A DNA stretch of 64,000 nt, from assembly GCA_020636325.1 (NCBI GenBank), contig JACJYC010000002.1:434001-498000 (forward strand). Direction: 5' to 3'. A program made the position numbers and the translations under genes. This DNA is from Lewinellaceae bacterium. Lineage in GTDB: Bacteria > Bacteroidota > Bacteroidia > Chitinophagales > Saprospiraceae. Positions 42,142 through 51,653 of the stretch are shown in pieces (position 1 is the first letter of the stretch; every line of letters starts with the position of its first letter). A model generated the notes under the pieces. That model did no database searches. It had not been told where the DNA came from and worked only from the letters and a program-made list of their open reading frames with translations.

Positions 42142-43533
42142 TCACACCTCCATCGTCTTCCACCTCCCCCTCCGGAAAAGCACCATAATGATCACAGAAA
42201 GCATGGTTTCGCTGATCACGACCGCCCAGCAGACGCCGGGCAGCCCCCAATCCAGCCTGAGTGCAAATAAATAACCCAGCGGGATTTCCATCAGCCAGAA
42301 ACAGACGAAATTCACGATGGTCGGCGTGGCCGTGTCCCCGGCGCCGTTGAAGGCTTGCGCCAGGATCATGCCGTAACCGTAGAAGATATAGCCGATGGCA
42401 AAGATCCGCAGGGTGGAAGTCGCGGCTTCCAGCACCTCCGGCGTTTTGTCGAACAGGGACAGGATCGGCGTGGTGAACAGCAAGTAGATGACGGACGCCG
42501 TCAGGAGAAATATCGTATTGAAATGCGCCGTCCGCCAGACGGAGCTTTCCGCCCGGGCAGGTTGTTTGGCGCCCAGGTTCTGGCCCACCAGCGTCGCAGC
42601 CGCATTGCTCATGCCCCAGGCCGGCAACAGCGTGAAAAGGATAAGCCGGATGGCAATGGTATACCCCGAAACGGCCACGCTGCCCATGCCGGCGATGATC
42701 CGCATCAGGAAGATCCAACTGGCCGAAGCGATAAAAAACTGAAAGGCCCCGTTGACGGCAATCTTCAGGAGGCGGCCGATCACCGGCAGGTCGAGCTGCC
42801 AGGCCTTGATGAATAACCGGACCCTGGCTTTGCCGCCGAAAAGGACGTACAACTGGAACGCTACCCCTGTACCCCGGCCGATGGTCGTGGCAATAGCCGC
42901 GCCCTCTACGCCCATCTCAGGGAAAGGCCCGATCCCGTAGATCAACAGCGGATCCAGAATGATGTTGATGCCGTTGGCGAGCCACAGGGTGCGCATGGCC
43001 AGACTGGCGTCGCCGGCGCCCCGGAGAATGCCGTTGAGCAAAAACAGGAGCATGATGACGATGTTGAACCCGAACATGATCCGGGTATACCCCAATCCAG
43101 ACCGGATCAAGGCATCGCTGCCGCCCATGAACCGCAGGATGTCCTCGGCAAAGATGAACCCGGGAATGCCTGTGACCAGTGCGCCGAAGACGGCCAGGTA
43201 AATGGCCTGCATAGCGACCTTGGAGGCGCCGGCCTTGTCATTTTCCCCGATATACCGCGAGATCAGCGCCACCGGCGCGGTACTCAGCCCGATGGCGATG
43301 GAATAGACCAGCGTGATGACAGATTCCGTCAGCCCGACCGTAGCCATGGCATCCGGGCTGATCTTAGATACGAAAAAGGCATCGACCAGCGCAAATACCG
43401 ATTCCATGGCCATTTCCAGGATCATGGGAATGGACAACAAGGCGATGGCGCGGTTAATGCTTCCGGTCGTGTAACTTTTCTCTTCGCTTTGGAGCGACTC
43501 CTTGAACAGCTGAAGCGCTTCTTTTATGGTCAT
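42142..43533 (-). CDS. MATE-family efflux transporter
   Basis: 463 residues with about 12 hydrophobic spans in two similar halves. Recognisable pieces are RAIALLSIPMILEMAMESVFALVDAFFVSKI in helix 1, YIGENDKAGASKVAMQA and LRGAGDASLAMRTLWLANGINIILDPLLIYGIGPFPEMGVEGAAIATTIGRG after helix 5, and AATLVGQNLGAKQPARAE in the second half. MATE proteins export drugs and toxic organics in exchange for Na+ or H+; the substrate is unknown. It converges on the TlpA-like gene with a 29 bp gap. Confidence 0.92.
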   Translation of the reverse strand: MTIKEALQLFKESLQSEEKSYTTGSINRAIALLSIPMILEMAMESVFALVDAFFVSKISPDAMATVGLTESVITLVYSIAIGLSTAPVALISRYIGENDKAGASKVAMQAIYLAVFGALVTGIPGFIFAEDILRFMGGSDALIRSGLGYTRIMFGFNIVIMLLFLLNGILRGAGDASLAMRTLWLANGINIILDPLLIYGIGPFPEMGVEGAAIATTIGRGTGVAFQLYVLFGGKARVRLFIKAWQLDLPVIGRLLKIAVNGAFQFFIASASWIFLMRIIAGMGSVAVSGYTIAIRLILFTLLPAWGMSNAAATLVGQNLGAKQPARAESSVWRTAHFNTIFLLTASVIYLLFTTPILSLFDKTPEVLEAATSTLRIFAIGYIFYGYGMILAQAFNGAGDTATPTIVNFVCFWLMEIPLGYLFALRLDWGLPGVCWAVVISETMLSVIIMVLFRRGRWKTMEV

Positions 43534-43725
43534 GGTCGGGCAAATGGGTGTTGCAGGGAAGCCCTTACCGGACTTCTTTCAATTTCTGATCCGGTTGAAC
43601 CGGCCATATAGCGCATTCAACCTCAAGTCAATAAAATTAAATGAAAAGACAAAAAGTTCCCGGTTTGGTGGTATTCGCCAAAACTTACTGATCGTGTTCC
43701 TCATTGAACGTTATCAATCAACCGC

Positions 43726-45159
43726 CTATTCTACGACCGTGACCTTGAGCATATTGGTCCTGAAGCGGCGGTGCAACGGCATGCTCGCCGTATTGATCAG
43801 CACATCGTTGACTTCCACCTTGCCCGCAGCTTTCAGGATCTCGATGACGTCCAGAATCGTTTCATCCGTAGTGGTGAAACGGTCGTAATAAAAACAACGC
43901 ACCCCCCAGACCAGACTGAGGGTAGAGAGCATATGCATGCGGTCGGAAAAGATGTAGATCTCTGATTTAGGCCGGTAACTGGACACTTTAAAGGCCGTAT
44001 AGCCCGAGCTGGTCATGCCGATGATGGCCTTGGCGCCCAGTTTGTCGGAAATTTCCGCAGCCTGGAAACAAACAGCGTCGGAGTGGAAGGTCCGGGACTT
44101 GGATGAAAGCTTCGGCCGGTGGATATAGACGTTCTCGTGTTTCTCGGCCTCATCAATGATCTTGTTCATCGCCTCGACGACCTTGACCGGGAACGCGCCC
44201 ACGGAAGTTTCGCCGCTGAGCATGACCGCATCGGCGCCGTCCAGCACGGCATTGGCCACGTCGGTCACTTCGGCGCGTGTCGGGCTCGGATTGACGATCA
44301 TGCTGTCCATCATCTGGGTTGCGACGATCACAGGCCTGGCGCGCTGGATGCATTTCTGGATGATCTCCTTCTGGATGATCGGCAGGCGCTCAATGGGCAC
44401 TTCGATCCCGAGGTCGCCCCGGGCGATCATAATGCCGTTGGAGGCTTTGATGATCTTGTCGATGTGGTCGATGGCCTCGGGTTTTTCGATTTTGGCGATG
44501 GTCTTGGCCGGATGCCGGGCCAGGTCGATCTTTTTCTGAAGGTCCTTGATGTCCTTGGCGGAACGAACGAAGGACAAGGCGATCCAGTTGACCGGCTGGG
44601 TCAGGATAAAAGCAAGGTCCTTTTCATCCTTTTCCGTAATGGAAGGCAGCGAAACTTTGGTATTGGGCAGGTTGACGCCTTTGTTGGACGACAGAACGCC
44701 GCCGTGTACGACCCTGAGCTTTACCCTATCCTGCTTATTGGTTTCGGCGACTTCAAAAACCAGCTTGCCGTCGTCGACCAATACCCTTTCGCCCGCTTCG
44801 ACATCCCTGGGAAATTCCTGATAGCTCATGTAAATGGCCTCCATGGTACCCATGCAGGGTTCATTCACAAAAGTGACGATATCGCCGGCCTTCAATTCCA
44901 GCGCGTTGTTTTCGATTTTCCCAACGCGCAGTTTGGGCCCCTGCAGGTCGGCAAGGATGCCGATATGCAGGTTGTATTTTTCATTGATGTAAGTGATGTG
45001 ATTGATCACTTCCTGGTGATCTTCGTGGGATCCGTGCGAGAAATTCAGGCGAAATACATCGACACCGGCTTTCACCAGTTCCAGCAGCATGTCATAGGAA
45101 CTGGAGGCCGGGCCTACCGTAGCGACGATTTTTGTGTTTTGGTGGTCAACGACTTCCAT
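43726..45159 (-). CDS. pyk: Pyruvate kinase
   Basis: 477 residues, the usual length. It transfers phosphate from phosphoenolpyruvate to ADP in glycolysis. Signatures are KIVATVGPASSSYDML and DVFRLNFSHGSHEDH at the N-terminus, IAKIEKPEAIDHIDKIIKASNGIMIARGDLGIEVP with the catalytic Lys and metal-binding Glu/Asp, and AVMLSGETSVGAFPVKVVEAM. The C-terminal domain has the regulatory-fold layout but lacks obvious extra domains. It is divergent from acpP with a 328 bp gap. Confidence 0.97.
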   Translation of the reverse strand: MEVVDHQNTKIVATVGPASSSYDMLLELVKAGVDVFRLNFSHGSHEDHQEVINHITYINEKYNLHIGILADLQGPKLRVGKIENNALELKAGDIVTFVNEPCMGTMEAIYMSYQEFPRDVEAGERVLVDDGKLVFEVAETNKQDRVKLRVVHGGVLSSNKGVNLPNTKVSLPSITEKDEKDLAFILTQPVNWIALSFVRSAKDIKDLQKKIDLARHPAKTIAKIEKPEAIDHIDKIIKASNGIMIARGDLGIEVPIERLPIIQKEIIQKCIQRARPVIVATQMMDSMIVNPSPTRAEVTDVANAVLDGADAVMLSGETSVGAFPVKVVEAMNKIIDEAEKHENVYIHRPKLSSKSRTFHSDAVCFQAAEISDKLGAKAIIGMTSSGYTAFKVSSYRPKSEIYIFSDRMHMLSTLSLVWGVRCFYYDRFTTTDETILDVIEILKAAGKVEVNDVLINTASMPLHRRFRTNMLKVTVVE

Positions 45160-45487
45160 GTAGGTCTGGTACTTATTAGAGTAAGTGTATTTTTTACAAT
45201 AAATAAGGGCTAAAATTACGCCAATCTTTGGAAATCCTCAAATCGGGGCAATAAATTTGCGATAAAAGTACAAAATCAAAACCACCCTGAAAAGGGTTTG
45301 ATTTTCCCGCAAAATTTGGATTTCGTCAACAGCAGCAAAATAAAAGTTGTCAAATGTGTCTGTTTTACTGTGAAAGATGACAACACCCTGTTTACCCCTT
45401 CGCTAAAAAATTAAATAAAAACTTTGTAATCAATGTAGTTCTACTTTACTTTGCACCGCAATTCGTTAACCTTAAAGCGAATCCAAC
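45160..45487. other. Divergent promoter region of pyk and acpP
   Basis: No gene is visible; AT-rich throughout. It holds the acpP promoter described below. On the minus strand I saw no clear TAnnTTTG box for pyk. Confidence 0.5.
45423..45453 (+). promoter_or_regulatory. Promoter of acpP
   Basis: TTTG at 45423-45426 and TACTTTG at 45447-45453 are 20 bp apart, matching the Bacteroidota -33/-7 layout except for one missing base in the -7 box. The acpP ATG is 34 bp downstream. Confidence 0.5.
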
Positions 45488-45727
45488 ATGTCAAGCATTG
45501 TAGAAAGAGTACGCAAAATTGTTGTCGACAAATTGGGTGTCGACGAATCGGAAGTATTGGCCGATGCAAGTTTCACGAATGACCTGGGAGCAGACTCCCT
45601 GGATACCGTGGAATTGATCATGGAATTTGAAAAAGAATTCGATATATCTATCCCGGATGAACAAGCTGAAAACATCCAAACGGTAGGACAAGCCGTCGAA
45701 TACCTGAAATCGCAGGTTACAGAATAA
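45488..45727 (+). CDS. acpP: Acyl carrier protein
   Basis: 79 residues, acidic. It carries growing acyl chains on a phosphopantetheine attached to Ser37 in GADSLDTVELIM, the invariant DSL motif. It serves fatty-acid and lipid A synthesis in the cytoplasm. fabF follows after 118 bp, the usual order, but a strong hairpin separates them. Confidence 0.98.
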   Translation: MSSIVERVRKIVVDKLGVDESEVLADASFTNDLGADSLDTVELIMEFEKEFDISIPDEQAENIQTVGQAVEYLKSQVTE

Positions 45728-45739
45728 CTTTCGTATTCA

Positions 45740-45781
45740 GGGAAACGCACGATCAAGCCCGGGGCTTTTTGTGCGTTTCCC
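45740..45781 (+). terminator. Hairpin between acpP and fabF
   Basis: GGGAAACGCAC (45740-45750) pairs perfectly with GTGCGTTTCCC (45771-45781). Inside, AAGCCC and GGGGCTT pair, followed by TTT. It should end most acpP transcripts and let only part continue into fabF. Confidence 0.75.
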
Positions 45782-45845
45782 AAAACTCTGCCCCTTCCGC
45801 CGTTCTGATGTGCTTTAATCAAGCGCTTTCCGAAAAAATTTTTGT

Positions 45846-47093
45846 ATGAAAAGGGTTGTCGTAACTGGTATTGGTGCCCTGACTCCAATAGGGAATGACG
45901 TCCGGGGCTATTTGGATGGTTTGCAAAAAGGCATCAGCGGCGCCAATTTGATTACCCACTTCGATGCGGCTAATTTCAAAACGCAATTTGCCTGCGAAAT
46001 AAAGGAATCCGATTTCTCCAATGTCATCGATGTCAGGGAATCCCGCCGTCTTGATAATTTCTCCATTTATGCCATGGTCGCAGCCGATGAAGCCTTTAAA
46101 GCTTCCGGGCTTGATGTTGAACAGCTAAACCTCGACCGTTGCGGTGTAATCTGGGGATCGGGAATCGGGGGCTTGCGAGCCCTCGAAAAGGAAATCGAAG
46201 AATTTGACGCCGGCAACGGCATCCCGCGCTACAACCCCTTCATGATCCCAAAGATGATCTCCAACCTGGCAGCAGGTCATCTTTCCATCAAATACGGCTT
46301 CCGCGGCCCGAGTTATGCTACCGTTTCGGCCTGCGCGTCCGCCGGTCACGCACTCAGTTCCGCATTTGACTATATCCGACTGGGAAGAGTCGACGTAATG
46401 ATCAGCGGCGGCTCGGAAGCGGCCGTCACCAAAGCCGGCATCGGCGGTTTCAACGCCATGAAGGCTATGTCGACCCGCAATGACGATTTCAAAACGGCTT
46501 CCAGGCCCTACGACGCCGATCGCGACGGGTTTGTGCTGGGCGAAGGCGCCGGCGCCATTATCCTGGAAGAGCTCGAGCATGCCCGCAAACGCGGCGCAAC
46601 GATCTATGCCGAACTCGTCGGCTGCGGATCCACGTCCGACGCTTACCATATCACCGCGCCGCACCCCGAAGGACTCGGCGCTTCCAATGTTATGCGCCTG
46701 GCCCTGGAAGATGCCGGCATGAACCCCGAAGACATCGAATACATCAATACCCACGGCACGTCCACGCCGTTGGGAGATACCGCCGAACTGCAAGCCGTAC
46801 AGCGGTTTTTCGGCGATCATAGCTACAAACTCAACATCAGTTCCACAAAATCAATGACAGGCCACCTGTTGGGCGCAGCCGGAGCAATCGAGGCGATCGC
46901 CTGCATATTGGCCATTCAACATAATTTTATCCCACCGACCATTAACCATTTTACAGATGACCCCGAGATCGATCCCCGGTTGAACCTGACCTTTAACACG
47001 GCTCAGGAACGCAAGATCGATGCAGCCCTCAGCAATACCTTCGGGTTCGGAGGGCACAACTCGGCAACTATCTTTAAACGTTTCGTGGGGTAA
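45846..47093 (+). CDS. fabF: 3-oxoacyl-[acyl-carrier-protein] synthase II
   Basis: 415 residues. It condenses malonyl-ACP with acyl-ACP in fatty-acid elongation. The catalytic triad sits exactly at the Escherichia coli numbers: Cys163 in VSACASAGHAL, His303 in NTHGTSTPLGD, and His340 in SMTGHLLGAAGA. The C-terminal NTFGFGGHNSATIF is the family signature. It lies in the acpP-fabF-rnc order common in bacteria. Confidence 0.98.
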   Translation: MKRVVVTGIGALTPIGNDVRGYLDGLQKGISGANLITHFDAANFKTQFACEIKESDFSNVIDVRESRRLDNFSIYAMVAADEAFKASGLDVEQLNLDRCGVIWGSGIGGLRALEKEIEEFDAGNGIPRYNPFMIPKMISNLAAGHLSIKYGFRGPSYATVSACASAGHALSSAFDYIRLGRVDVMISGGSEAAVTKAGIGGFNAMKAMSTRNDDFKTASRPYDADRDGFVLGEGAGAIILEELEHARKRGATIYAELVGCGSTSDAYHITAPHPEGLGASNVMRLALEDAGMNPEDIEYINTHGTSTPLGDTAELQAVQRFFGDHSYKLNISSTKSMTGHLLGAAGAIEAIACILAIQHNFIPPTINHFTDDPEIDPRLNLTFNTAQERKIDAALSNTFGFGGHNSATIFKRFVG

Positions 47094-47400
47094 ACTTTAA
47101 GCACCGGAATAGCAGATTCCGGGACCGAACAGGTATATAAGAGCGATAAATCCGAGTGTCGGAGAAAGTTAAAACCTGATTTACGGCTTTCGACAATTTT
47201 TGTGAATCGCAGCGTGGTTTGCCATTACCAAACGACTCCGCGATGCCGGCCGGGTTCCATTTTCTCCTCCCTCCCCGTTTTTCGCTCTGGTATAAGTGGT
47301 TTTTCTTGTCTGATCGCAACGGACAATTCCAATCGCCTTTGTATGCCGTTCCGGTTGAATTGCACAATCCGGATTTTTTGGAAATTTTAATCGAATTACT
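47094..47400. other. Gap between fabF and rnc
   Basis: No gene is supported. An 83-codon frame at 47219-47470 overlaps the rnc start in another phase and has no family. The DNA holds GAATAGCAGATTC-type small hairpins after fabF. A TTACTTTG at 47396-47403 overlaps the proposed rnc start codon. Confidence 0.5.
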
Positions 47401-48150
47401 TTGGTACGGCTTATTAATCGGTGTTACAATCGCTATTTATCTCCAGACAAGATTTTGGCCAAACGGCTGAATTCCCTTATTGGTTTCACACCAGCCAATC
47501 TGACGATATTCAAACTGGCCTTTTCCCACAAATCGTCGGGAGGCGATAAGGAATATGCCATGCAGAACAACGAAAGGCTGGAGTATCTGGGCGATGCCGT
47601 GCTCGGCACCATTGTGGCTGAGTACCTGTTTAAAAAATATCCCAACAGCGACGAAGGCTTCCTGACCAAAATGCGATCCAAGATCGTCAAACGGAAAACC
47701 CTGAATAAGATCGGGGATAAAATGGGCCTCGATGTCCTGCTCAACGAATTCAACAATACCCGGCTCAGCCGCTCCATGCTGGGCAACGCTGTCGAAGCCC
47801 TCGTCGGAGCCCTCTACCTGGAGTCCGGATATCGCGGCACCCGCCGTTTTGTCGTCCGGAAAATCCTGCGCAGCTACCTCAACGTTCAGGACCTCGAAAA
47901 TTTCGACGACAATTACAAGAGCCAATTGCTGGAATGGTGCCAGAAAAACGGCCAAACGGTGACCTACAAGCTCCTTTCGCGGTATAAATTCGAAAAACGG
48001 GACCGGTTCAAGGTCGCCGTCCTCATCAACGGCGAAAAAGTAGCCACAGCCGACGATTTCAACAAAAAGAGCGCCGAACAGCTCGCTTCCGAACGGGCCA
48101 TGCAATCCCTCGGAATCCTGCCCGAAGAAAGCGAGGAAGATGAAGATTGA
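47401..48150 (+). CDS. rnc: Ribonuclease III
   Basis: 249 residues if translation starts at the TTG at 47401. No ATG precedes the catalytic domain in this frame, so the start is a TTG here or the TTG at 47455. It cleaves double-stranded RNA during rRNA and mRNA maturation. The signature NERLEYLGDAVLG (57-69) holds the metal-binding acidic residues, and GNAVEALVGALYLESG carries the second acidic pair. A double-stranded RNA-binding domain follows (YKSQLLEWCQKNGQTVTYKLL... to KKSAEQLASERAMQSLG). The tail is acidic. Confidence 0.95.
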   Translation: MVRLINRCYNRYLSPDKILAKRLNSLIGFTPANLTIFKLAFSHKSSGGDKEYAMQNNERLEYLGDAVLGTIVAEYLFKKYPNSDEGFLTKMRSKIVKRKTLNKIGDKMGLDVLLNEFNNTRLSRSMLGNAVEALVGALYLESGYRGTRRFVVRKILRSYLNVQDLENFDDNYKSQLLEWCQKNGQTVTYKLLSRYKFEKRDRFKVAVLINGEKVATADDFNKKSAEQLASERAMQSLGILPEESEEDED

Positions 48151-48248
48151 TTTTTTCTTGCTTTTTTCTTGAAGTTGACCTAATTTTAAAGCCGGTTTAT
48201 TTTTCGTTCCTTGAACCCCGGAACGCGCGCACCTAAAACTCTCTGAAA

Positions 48249-50354
48249 ATGAACTGGCACGAAGCGCCTTTCCTGCGTTTCCTACCTTTTTTCGTGGTAG
48301 GAATAGTCAGCGCATCCCTATTGGATGCTCCTCCGATTGCCGCGGCCTCCGGCGGCATGTTATTCATCTCTTTATGCTTTCTTGTCCTGCTTCGGTCTCC
48401 CCGTACCGAACACCGGAAACGATGGCGTTTCGGGCTGGCCTGTTTCCTCGCGCTGCTGTTTTTCGGTTATTGTCTGGGGTATCTTCATATCGACCTCCGC
48501 CGACCGCAGCATTTCAGCGGCTTTGCCCGGGGTGAAGACCGGTATTTCCTCGGAAAGGTCATCCAGGTCAGGCCGGGAGAGAAAACGGACAGGCTCGAGT
48601 TAGAGATACTCGGTGTCGGCTTTCCCGATTCAATCCCGCCGCGATACGCCTGCGGCCGATTGGTCTTATACCTTAAACGCGATACGGTTTCGGCCATTAT
48701 CGCTCCGGGCGCCCAGGTAGCCTTCCTGGGCAGTGTCCGGCCGTTCGACCCTCCGCTCAACCCCAAAGCATTCGATTACGGCCGGTATATGCGGAAAAAG
48801 GGGTTCTATTACCAATGTTACGCCGATCCCGGCCGGTTCAAGGTCCTGGTGTCTCCCGAAATAACCGCGGGCTGGCAACTCCGGATGGATCGCCTGAGAA
48901 AAAGGTGCATTCGGATTTTTGCACATCACCTGCCGGAATCAAATGATTTTGGGTTTGCAGCAGCCCTGGTTTTGGGTTACCGCGACGGGGTCAACGACGA
49001 AACCTATTCCGCTTACGCAGAAACGGGCGCTATCCACGTTTTGGCGGTTTCCGGGCTGCACGTCGGCCTGGTCTATCTGGGGCTGGGTTTTGCACTTCGG
49101 TTTTTAAATCGCAAAAAATGGCAAACGAAGTTATTGAAGGGCTTGCTCACGCTGGCGGGCATCTGGCTTTTTGCCGTTTTTACCGGCGCTTCGCCTTCCG
49201 CGCTCCGCGCTGCGGCCATGTTCAGTTTTATGATCACAGGCCGCATCATCAACCGGCACGGCAATATTTACAATACCCTGGCAGCCTCCGCCTTTTGCCT
49301 GCTTTGCATTGATCCCGGATTGATCAGCGAAACCGGATTCCAGTTGTCTTATCTGGCCGTTACCGGGATCGTGTTCTTCCAGGGACCGGTCTTTAAACTG
49401 TGGTATATCTCAAACGCCCTCGGAAGGTTTGCCTGGAAGTTGAACAGCGTCAGCCTCGGCGCTCAATTGACGACATTTCCGCTGACCCTCTACCTGTTCC
49501 ATCAGTTCCCGGTTTATTTCTGGCTTTCAGGCCTTATCGTCATTCCGATGGCTACATTGATCCTGCCAGCCGGCATTGCCTTGCTGTTTCTGGATGCCGT
49601 ACCCCTGATCGGTGACGGACTTGGATGGTTGCTGCGGCTGCTGGTGGGGGTGACCAATATGCTGATCTTTCAGGTCCATCGGCTGCCGGGGGGATTGATT
49701 TCGGGAATATGGCCGGGCGTTCCCGGCTTGCTGGTCGGTTTTTTAATCACCGGCTGCCTGATGCGGGCGGTTGCACGCGACAAATCCAAACCAATACTCT
49801 GGGGATTGGCCATGCTGGCCGTTACCGGACTGTGGATTAACCTGTGCGCTTTCAGAGACGCCAACGAACGGGAGTTGATCATTTACCAGATTCCGGGACA
49901 TTCTGCGGTCGACCTCCTCAACGGAAATGAAGGGATCTATTTAGGCGACCTCCCTTTGGCAGACCCCAGGCTGGAACAGGCTGCCGGCAATTACCGCGCA
50001 TTCCGGCGGATCCGCGTCTCCCGGCAGCTTGGCCCGGCTGATTCCCTGGAATTGACGGAACGTTCTTTTTTCAAGATGGCCGACTGGGTGCAGTTTTATT
50101 CTTACAGGCTTTACCTGTTGGATCACCTGCCCGACAGACCGCCGGCCGCTCCGCCGGAGCTTGACCTGCTCCTGGTGAGCGGCAATCCCGCATTTGATCC
50201 ATTGAATATGCCTGCTTTTTTCAAACCGGCTGCCGTGGTTCTGGACGGATCCAATACCCGGCGAACCGCCGACCGGTGGGCGAATGCCTGCAAACAACTG
50301 AATATTCCATGCCATTATACCGCAAGGGACGGAGCATTCATAAAACACCTTTAA
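48249..50354 (+). CDS. comEC: ComEC/Rec2-family DNA uptake channel
   Basis: 701 residues. N-terminal membrane segments and a DUF4131-like region (about 60-190) precede the Competence domain, whose core is IHVLAVSGLHVGLVYLGLGFALRF and FTGASPSALRAAAMFSFMITG. About 10 spans in all. The final 180 residues correspond to the metallo-beta-lactamase-like domain of longer ComEC proteins, but the metal-binding HxHxDH is absent, as is usual in Bacteroidota. It would form the inner-membrane pore for transforming DNA. A helix-hairpin-helix protein follows after 12 bp. Confidence 0.88.
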   Translation: MNWHEAPFLRFLPFFVVGIVSASLLDAPPIAAASGGMLFISLCFLVLLRSPRTEHRKRWRFGLACFLALLFFGYCLGYLHIDLRRPQHFSGFARGEDRYFLGKVIQVRPGEKTDRLELEILGVGFPDSIPPRYACGRLVLYLKRDTVSAIIAPGAQVAFLGSVRPFDPPLNPKAFDYGRYMRKKGFYYQCYADPGRFKVLVSPEITAGWQLRMDRLRKRCIRIFAHHLPESNDFGFAAALVLGYRDGVNDETYSAYAETGAIHVLAVSGLHVGLVYLGLGFALRFLNRKKWQTKLLKGLLTLAGIWLFAVFTGASPSALRAAAMFSFMITGRIINRHGNIYNTLAASAFCLLCIDPGLISETGFQLSYLAVTGIVFFQGPVFKLWYISNALGRFAWKLNSVSLGAQLTTFPLTLYLFHQFPVYFWLSGLIVIPMATLILPAGIALLFLDAVPLIGDGLGWLLRLLVGVTNMLIFQVHRLPGGLISGIWPGVPGLLVGFLITGCLMRAVARDKSKPILWGLAMLAVTGLWINLCAFRDANERELIIYQIPGHSAVDLLNGNEGIYLGDLPLADPRLEQAAGNYRAFRRIRVSRQLGPADSLELTERSFFKMADWVQFYSYRLYLLDHLPDRPPAAPPELDLLLVSGNPAFDPLNMPAFFKPAAVVLDGSNTRRTADRWANACKQLNIPCHYTARDGAFIKHL

Positions 50355-50366
50355 ACCCATGCCGAT

Positions 50367-51500
50367 ATGAAAAATAAAAAGCAAAATTTCTTCTACTTTT
50401 CGAAAACCGAGCGCAATGGCGCGTTCGGCCTGCTGCTGGCTTCTATCCTGCTTTTCATCCTTCCTGCTTATGTTTCCAGGCTGACCCGGTCCAAAACGCC
50501 TGTGGATTTCTCCGCATTCCGATCGGCCATCGATTCCTGGGAATCCGCTCAATCAGAAGAACGCCCAACCCTGCCGGCATCGGCCGCCCTGGATCCCAAC
50601 ACCGCCACCTTCGAGGAAATCATCAGTTTCGGGGTTTCGGGGTCTGCCGCCCGGAACCTGATCAGCTACCGGGAAAAGATAGGCCCATTCAGAAAAAAAG
50701 AGGACCTGCAAAAGCTGTACCGGCTTTCAGCAGCGGAATTTAGCCTGATCGAACCTTTCCTCCGGATCGGGCCGCCGGGTGACGCCACCCCGGAGGAGTC
50801 CGTGGTTAGCCCCGTGAAACCGGAGCTATTCCCCTTCGACCCCAATACAGCATCCGCGGCGGCGTTCTCAAAGCTTGGGTTACCCGAAAGAACGGTCGGC
50901 GCGCTGGTCAATTACCGCCAAAAGGGCGGTCGTTTCCGGAAAATTGACGATCTCAAAAAAATCTACACGCTTTCGGAGGACCATTTCAATCGCATTGCGC
51001 CGTTCGTTCGCATAGACACCACCGGTTCAACGGATTTCCAACGGTCTGAAAGGACCGAAGCCGAAGCAAAGCCGGCACACTATGCCGCCGCAGACAACCG
51101 CCCGCAGCCTGTCATCGATATTAACCTGGCTTCGGCTGAAGAATGGACCCAATTGCGCGGCATCGGCAAGGTTTACGCCGGGCGCATAGTCAATTTCAGG
51201 GAAAAACTGGGCGGCTTCTGCCGGATAGATCAGGTCGCGGAAACGTTTGGGCTGCCGGATTCGACCTTCCTCGGCATTCGTCCGCAGTTACAGCTTTCAT
51301 CCATTTTTAGAAAACTGGATATCAATACCGCCGATCAGGAGCAATTAAAAACCCATCCTTATCTCAATTGGAAACAGGCCGCCGCCATTGTCAGTTACCG
51401 GGAACAACACGGCGCTTTCGGCGGGCTGGATGACCTTCGGAAGGTATTGGCCTTACCGGCGGAGACCCTGGAGAAAATCGCGCCGTATCTGAGTTTCTGA
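50367..51500 (+). CDS. Membrane protein with four ComEA-like helix-hairpin-helix repeats
   Basis: 377 residues. A hydrophobic segment at about 20-38 (GAFGLLLASILLFILPAYV) anchors it. Four HhH repeats follow: LDPNTATFEEIISFGVSGSA, FDPNTASAAAFSKLGLPERT, IDINLASAEEWTQLRGIGKV and LDINTADQEQLKTHPYLNWK, each with the (V/I)xYRxKxGxF second half. ComEA proteins with one or two such repeats bind incoming DNA; four is unusually many. Placement 12 bp behind comEC supports a joint role in DNA uptake. Binding to DNA outside the inner membrane is inferred. Confidence 0.85.
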   Translation: MKNKKQNFFYFSKTERNGAFGLLLASILLFILPAYVSRLTRSKTPVDFSAFRSAIDSWESAQSEERPTLPASAALDPNTATFEEIISFGVSGSAARNLISYREKIGPFRKKEDLQKLYRLSAAEFSLIEPFLRIGPPGDATPEESVVSPVKPELFPFDPNTASAAAFSKLGLPERTVGALVNYRQKGGRFRKIDDLKKIYTLSEDHFNRIAPFVRIDTTGSTDFQRSERTEAEAKPAHYAAADNRPQPVIDINLASAEEWTQLRGIGKVYAGRIVNFREKLGGFCRIDQVAETFGLPDSTFLGIRPQLQLSSIFRKLDINTADQEQLKTHPYLNWKQAAAIVSYREQHGAFGGLDDLRKVLALPAETLEKIAPYLSF

Positions 51501-51523
51501 AAGGATACCGGTCGGAAAAACAA

Positions 51524-51604
51524 TTCCCGCAGCATCCGCTTTCCCGGTTTAAATGGCCTGTCAACGGCCAAACCATCCGGGAAAATCCGCGAACCCTGCG
51601 GGAA
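51524..51604. terminator. Three-tiered palindrome between convergent genes
   Basis: Nested inverted repeats share one centre: TTCCCGCAG/CTGCGGGAA (51524-51532 and 51596-51604), TTTCCCGG/CCGGGAAA (51540-51547 and 51577-51584), and TGGCC/GGCCA (51554-51558 and 51566-51570). Its location between the HhH gene and a convergent T9SS cargo gene fits a bidirectional terminator. Confidence 0.7.
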
Positions 51605-51653
51605 CGATATATTTTTGCACTTTCAGCAGGATGCTTCAAGCGCACGGATCTGC

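Noticed and set aside
44119..45213. A 364-codon plus-strand frame opposite pyruvate kinase
   Set aside because: Antisense shadow; all pyruvate kinase motifs are on the minus strand.
47219..47470. 83-codon frame overlapping the rnc start
   Set aside because: Out of phase with rnc, no family, and overlaps a region with no promoter of its own.
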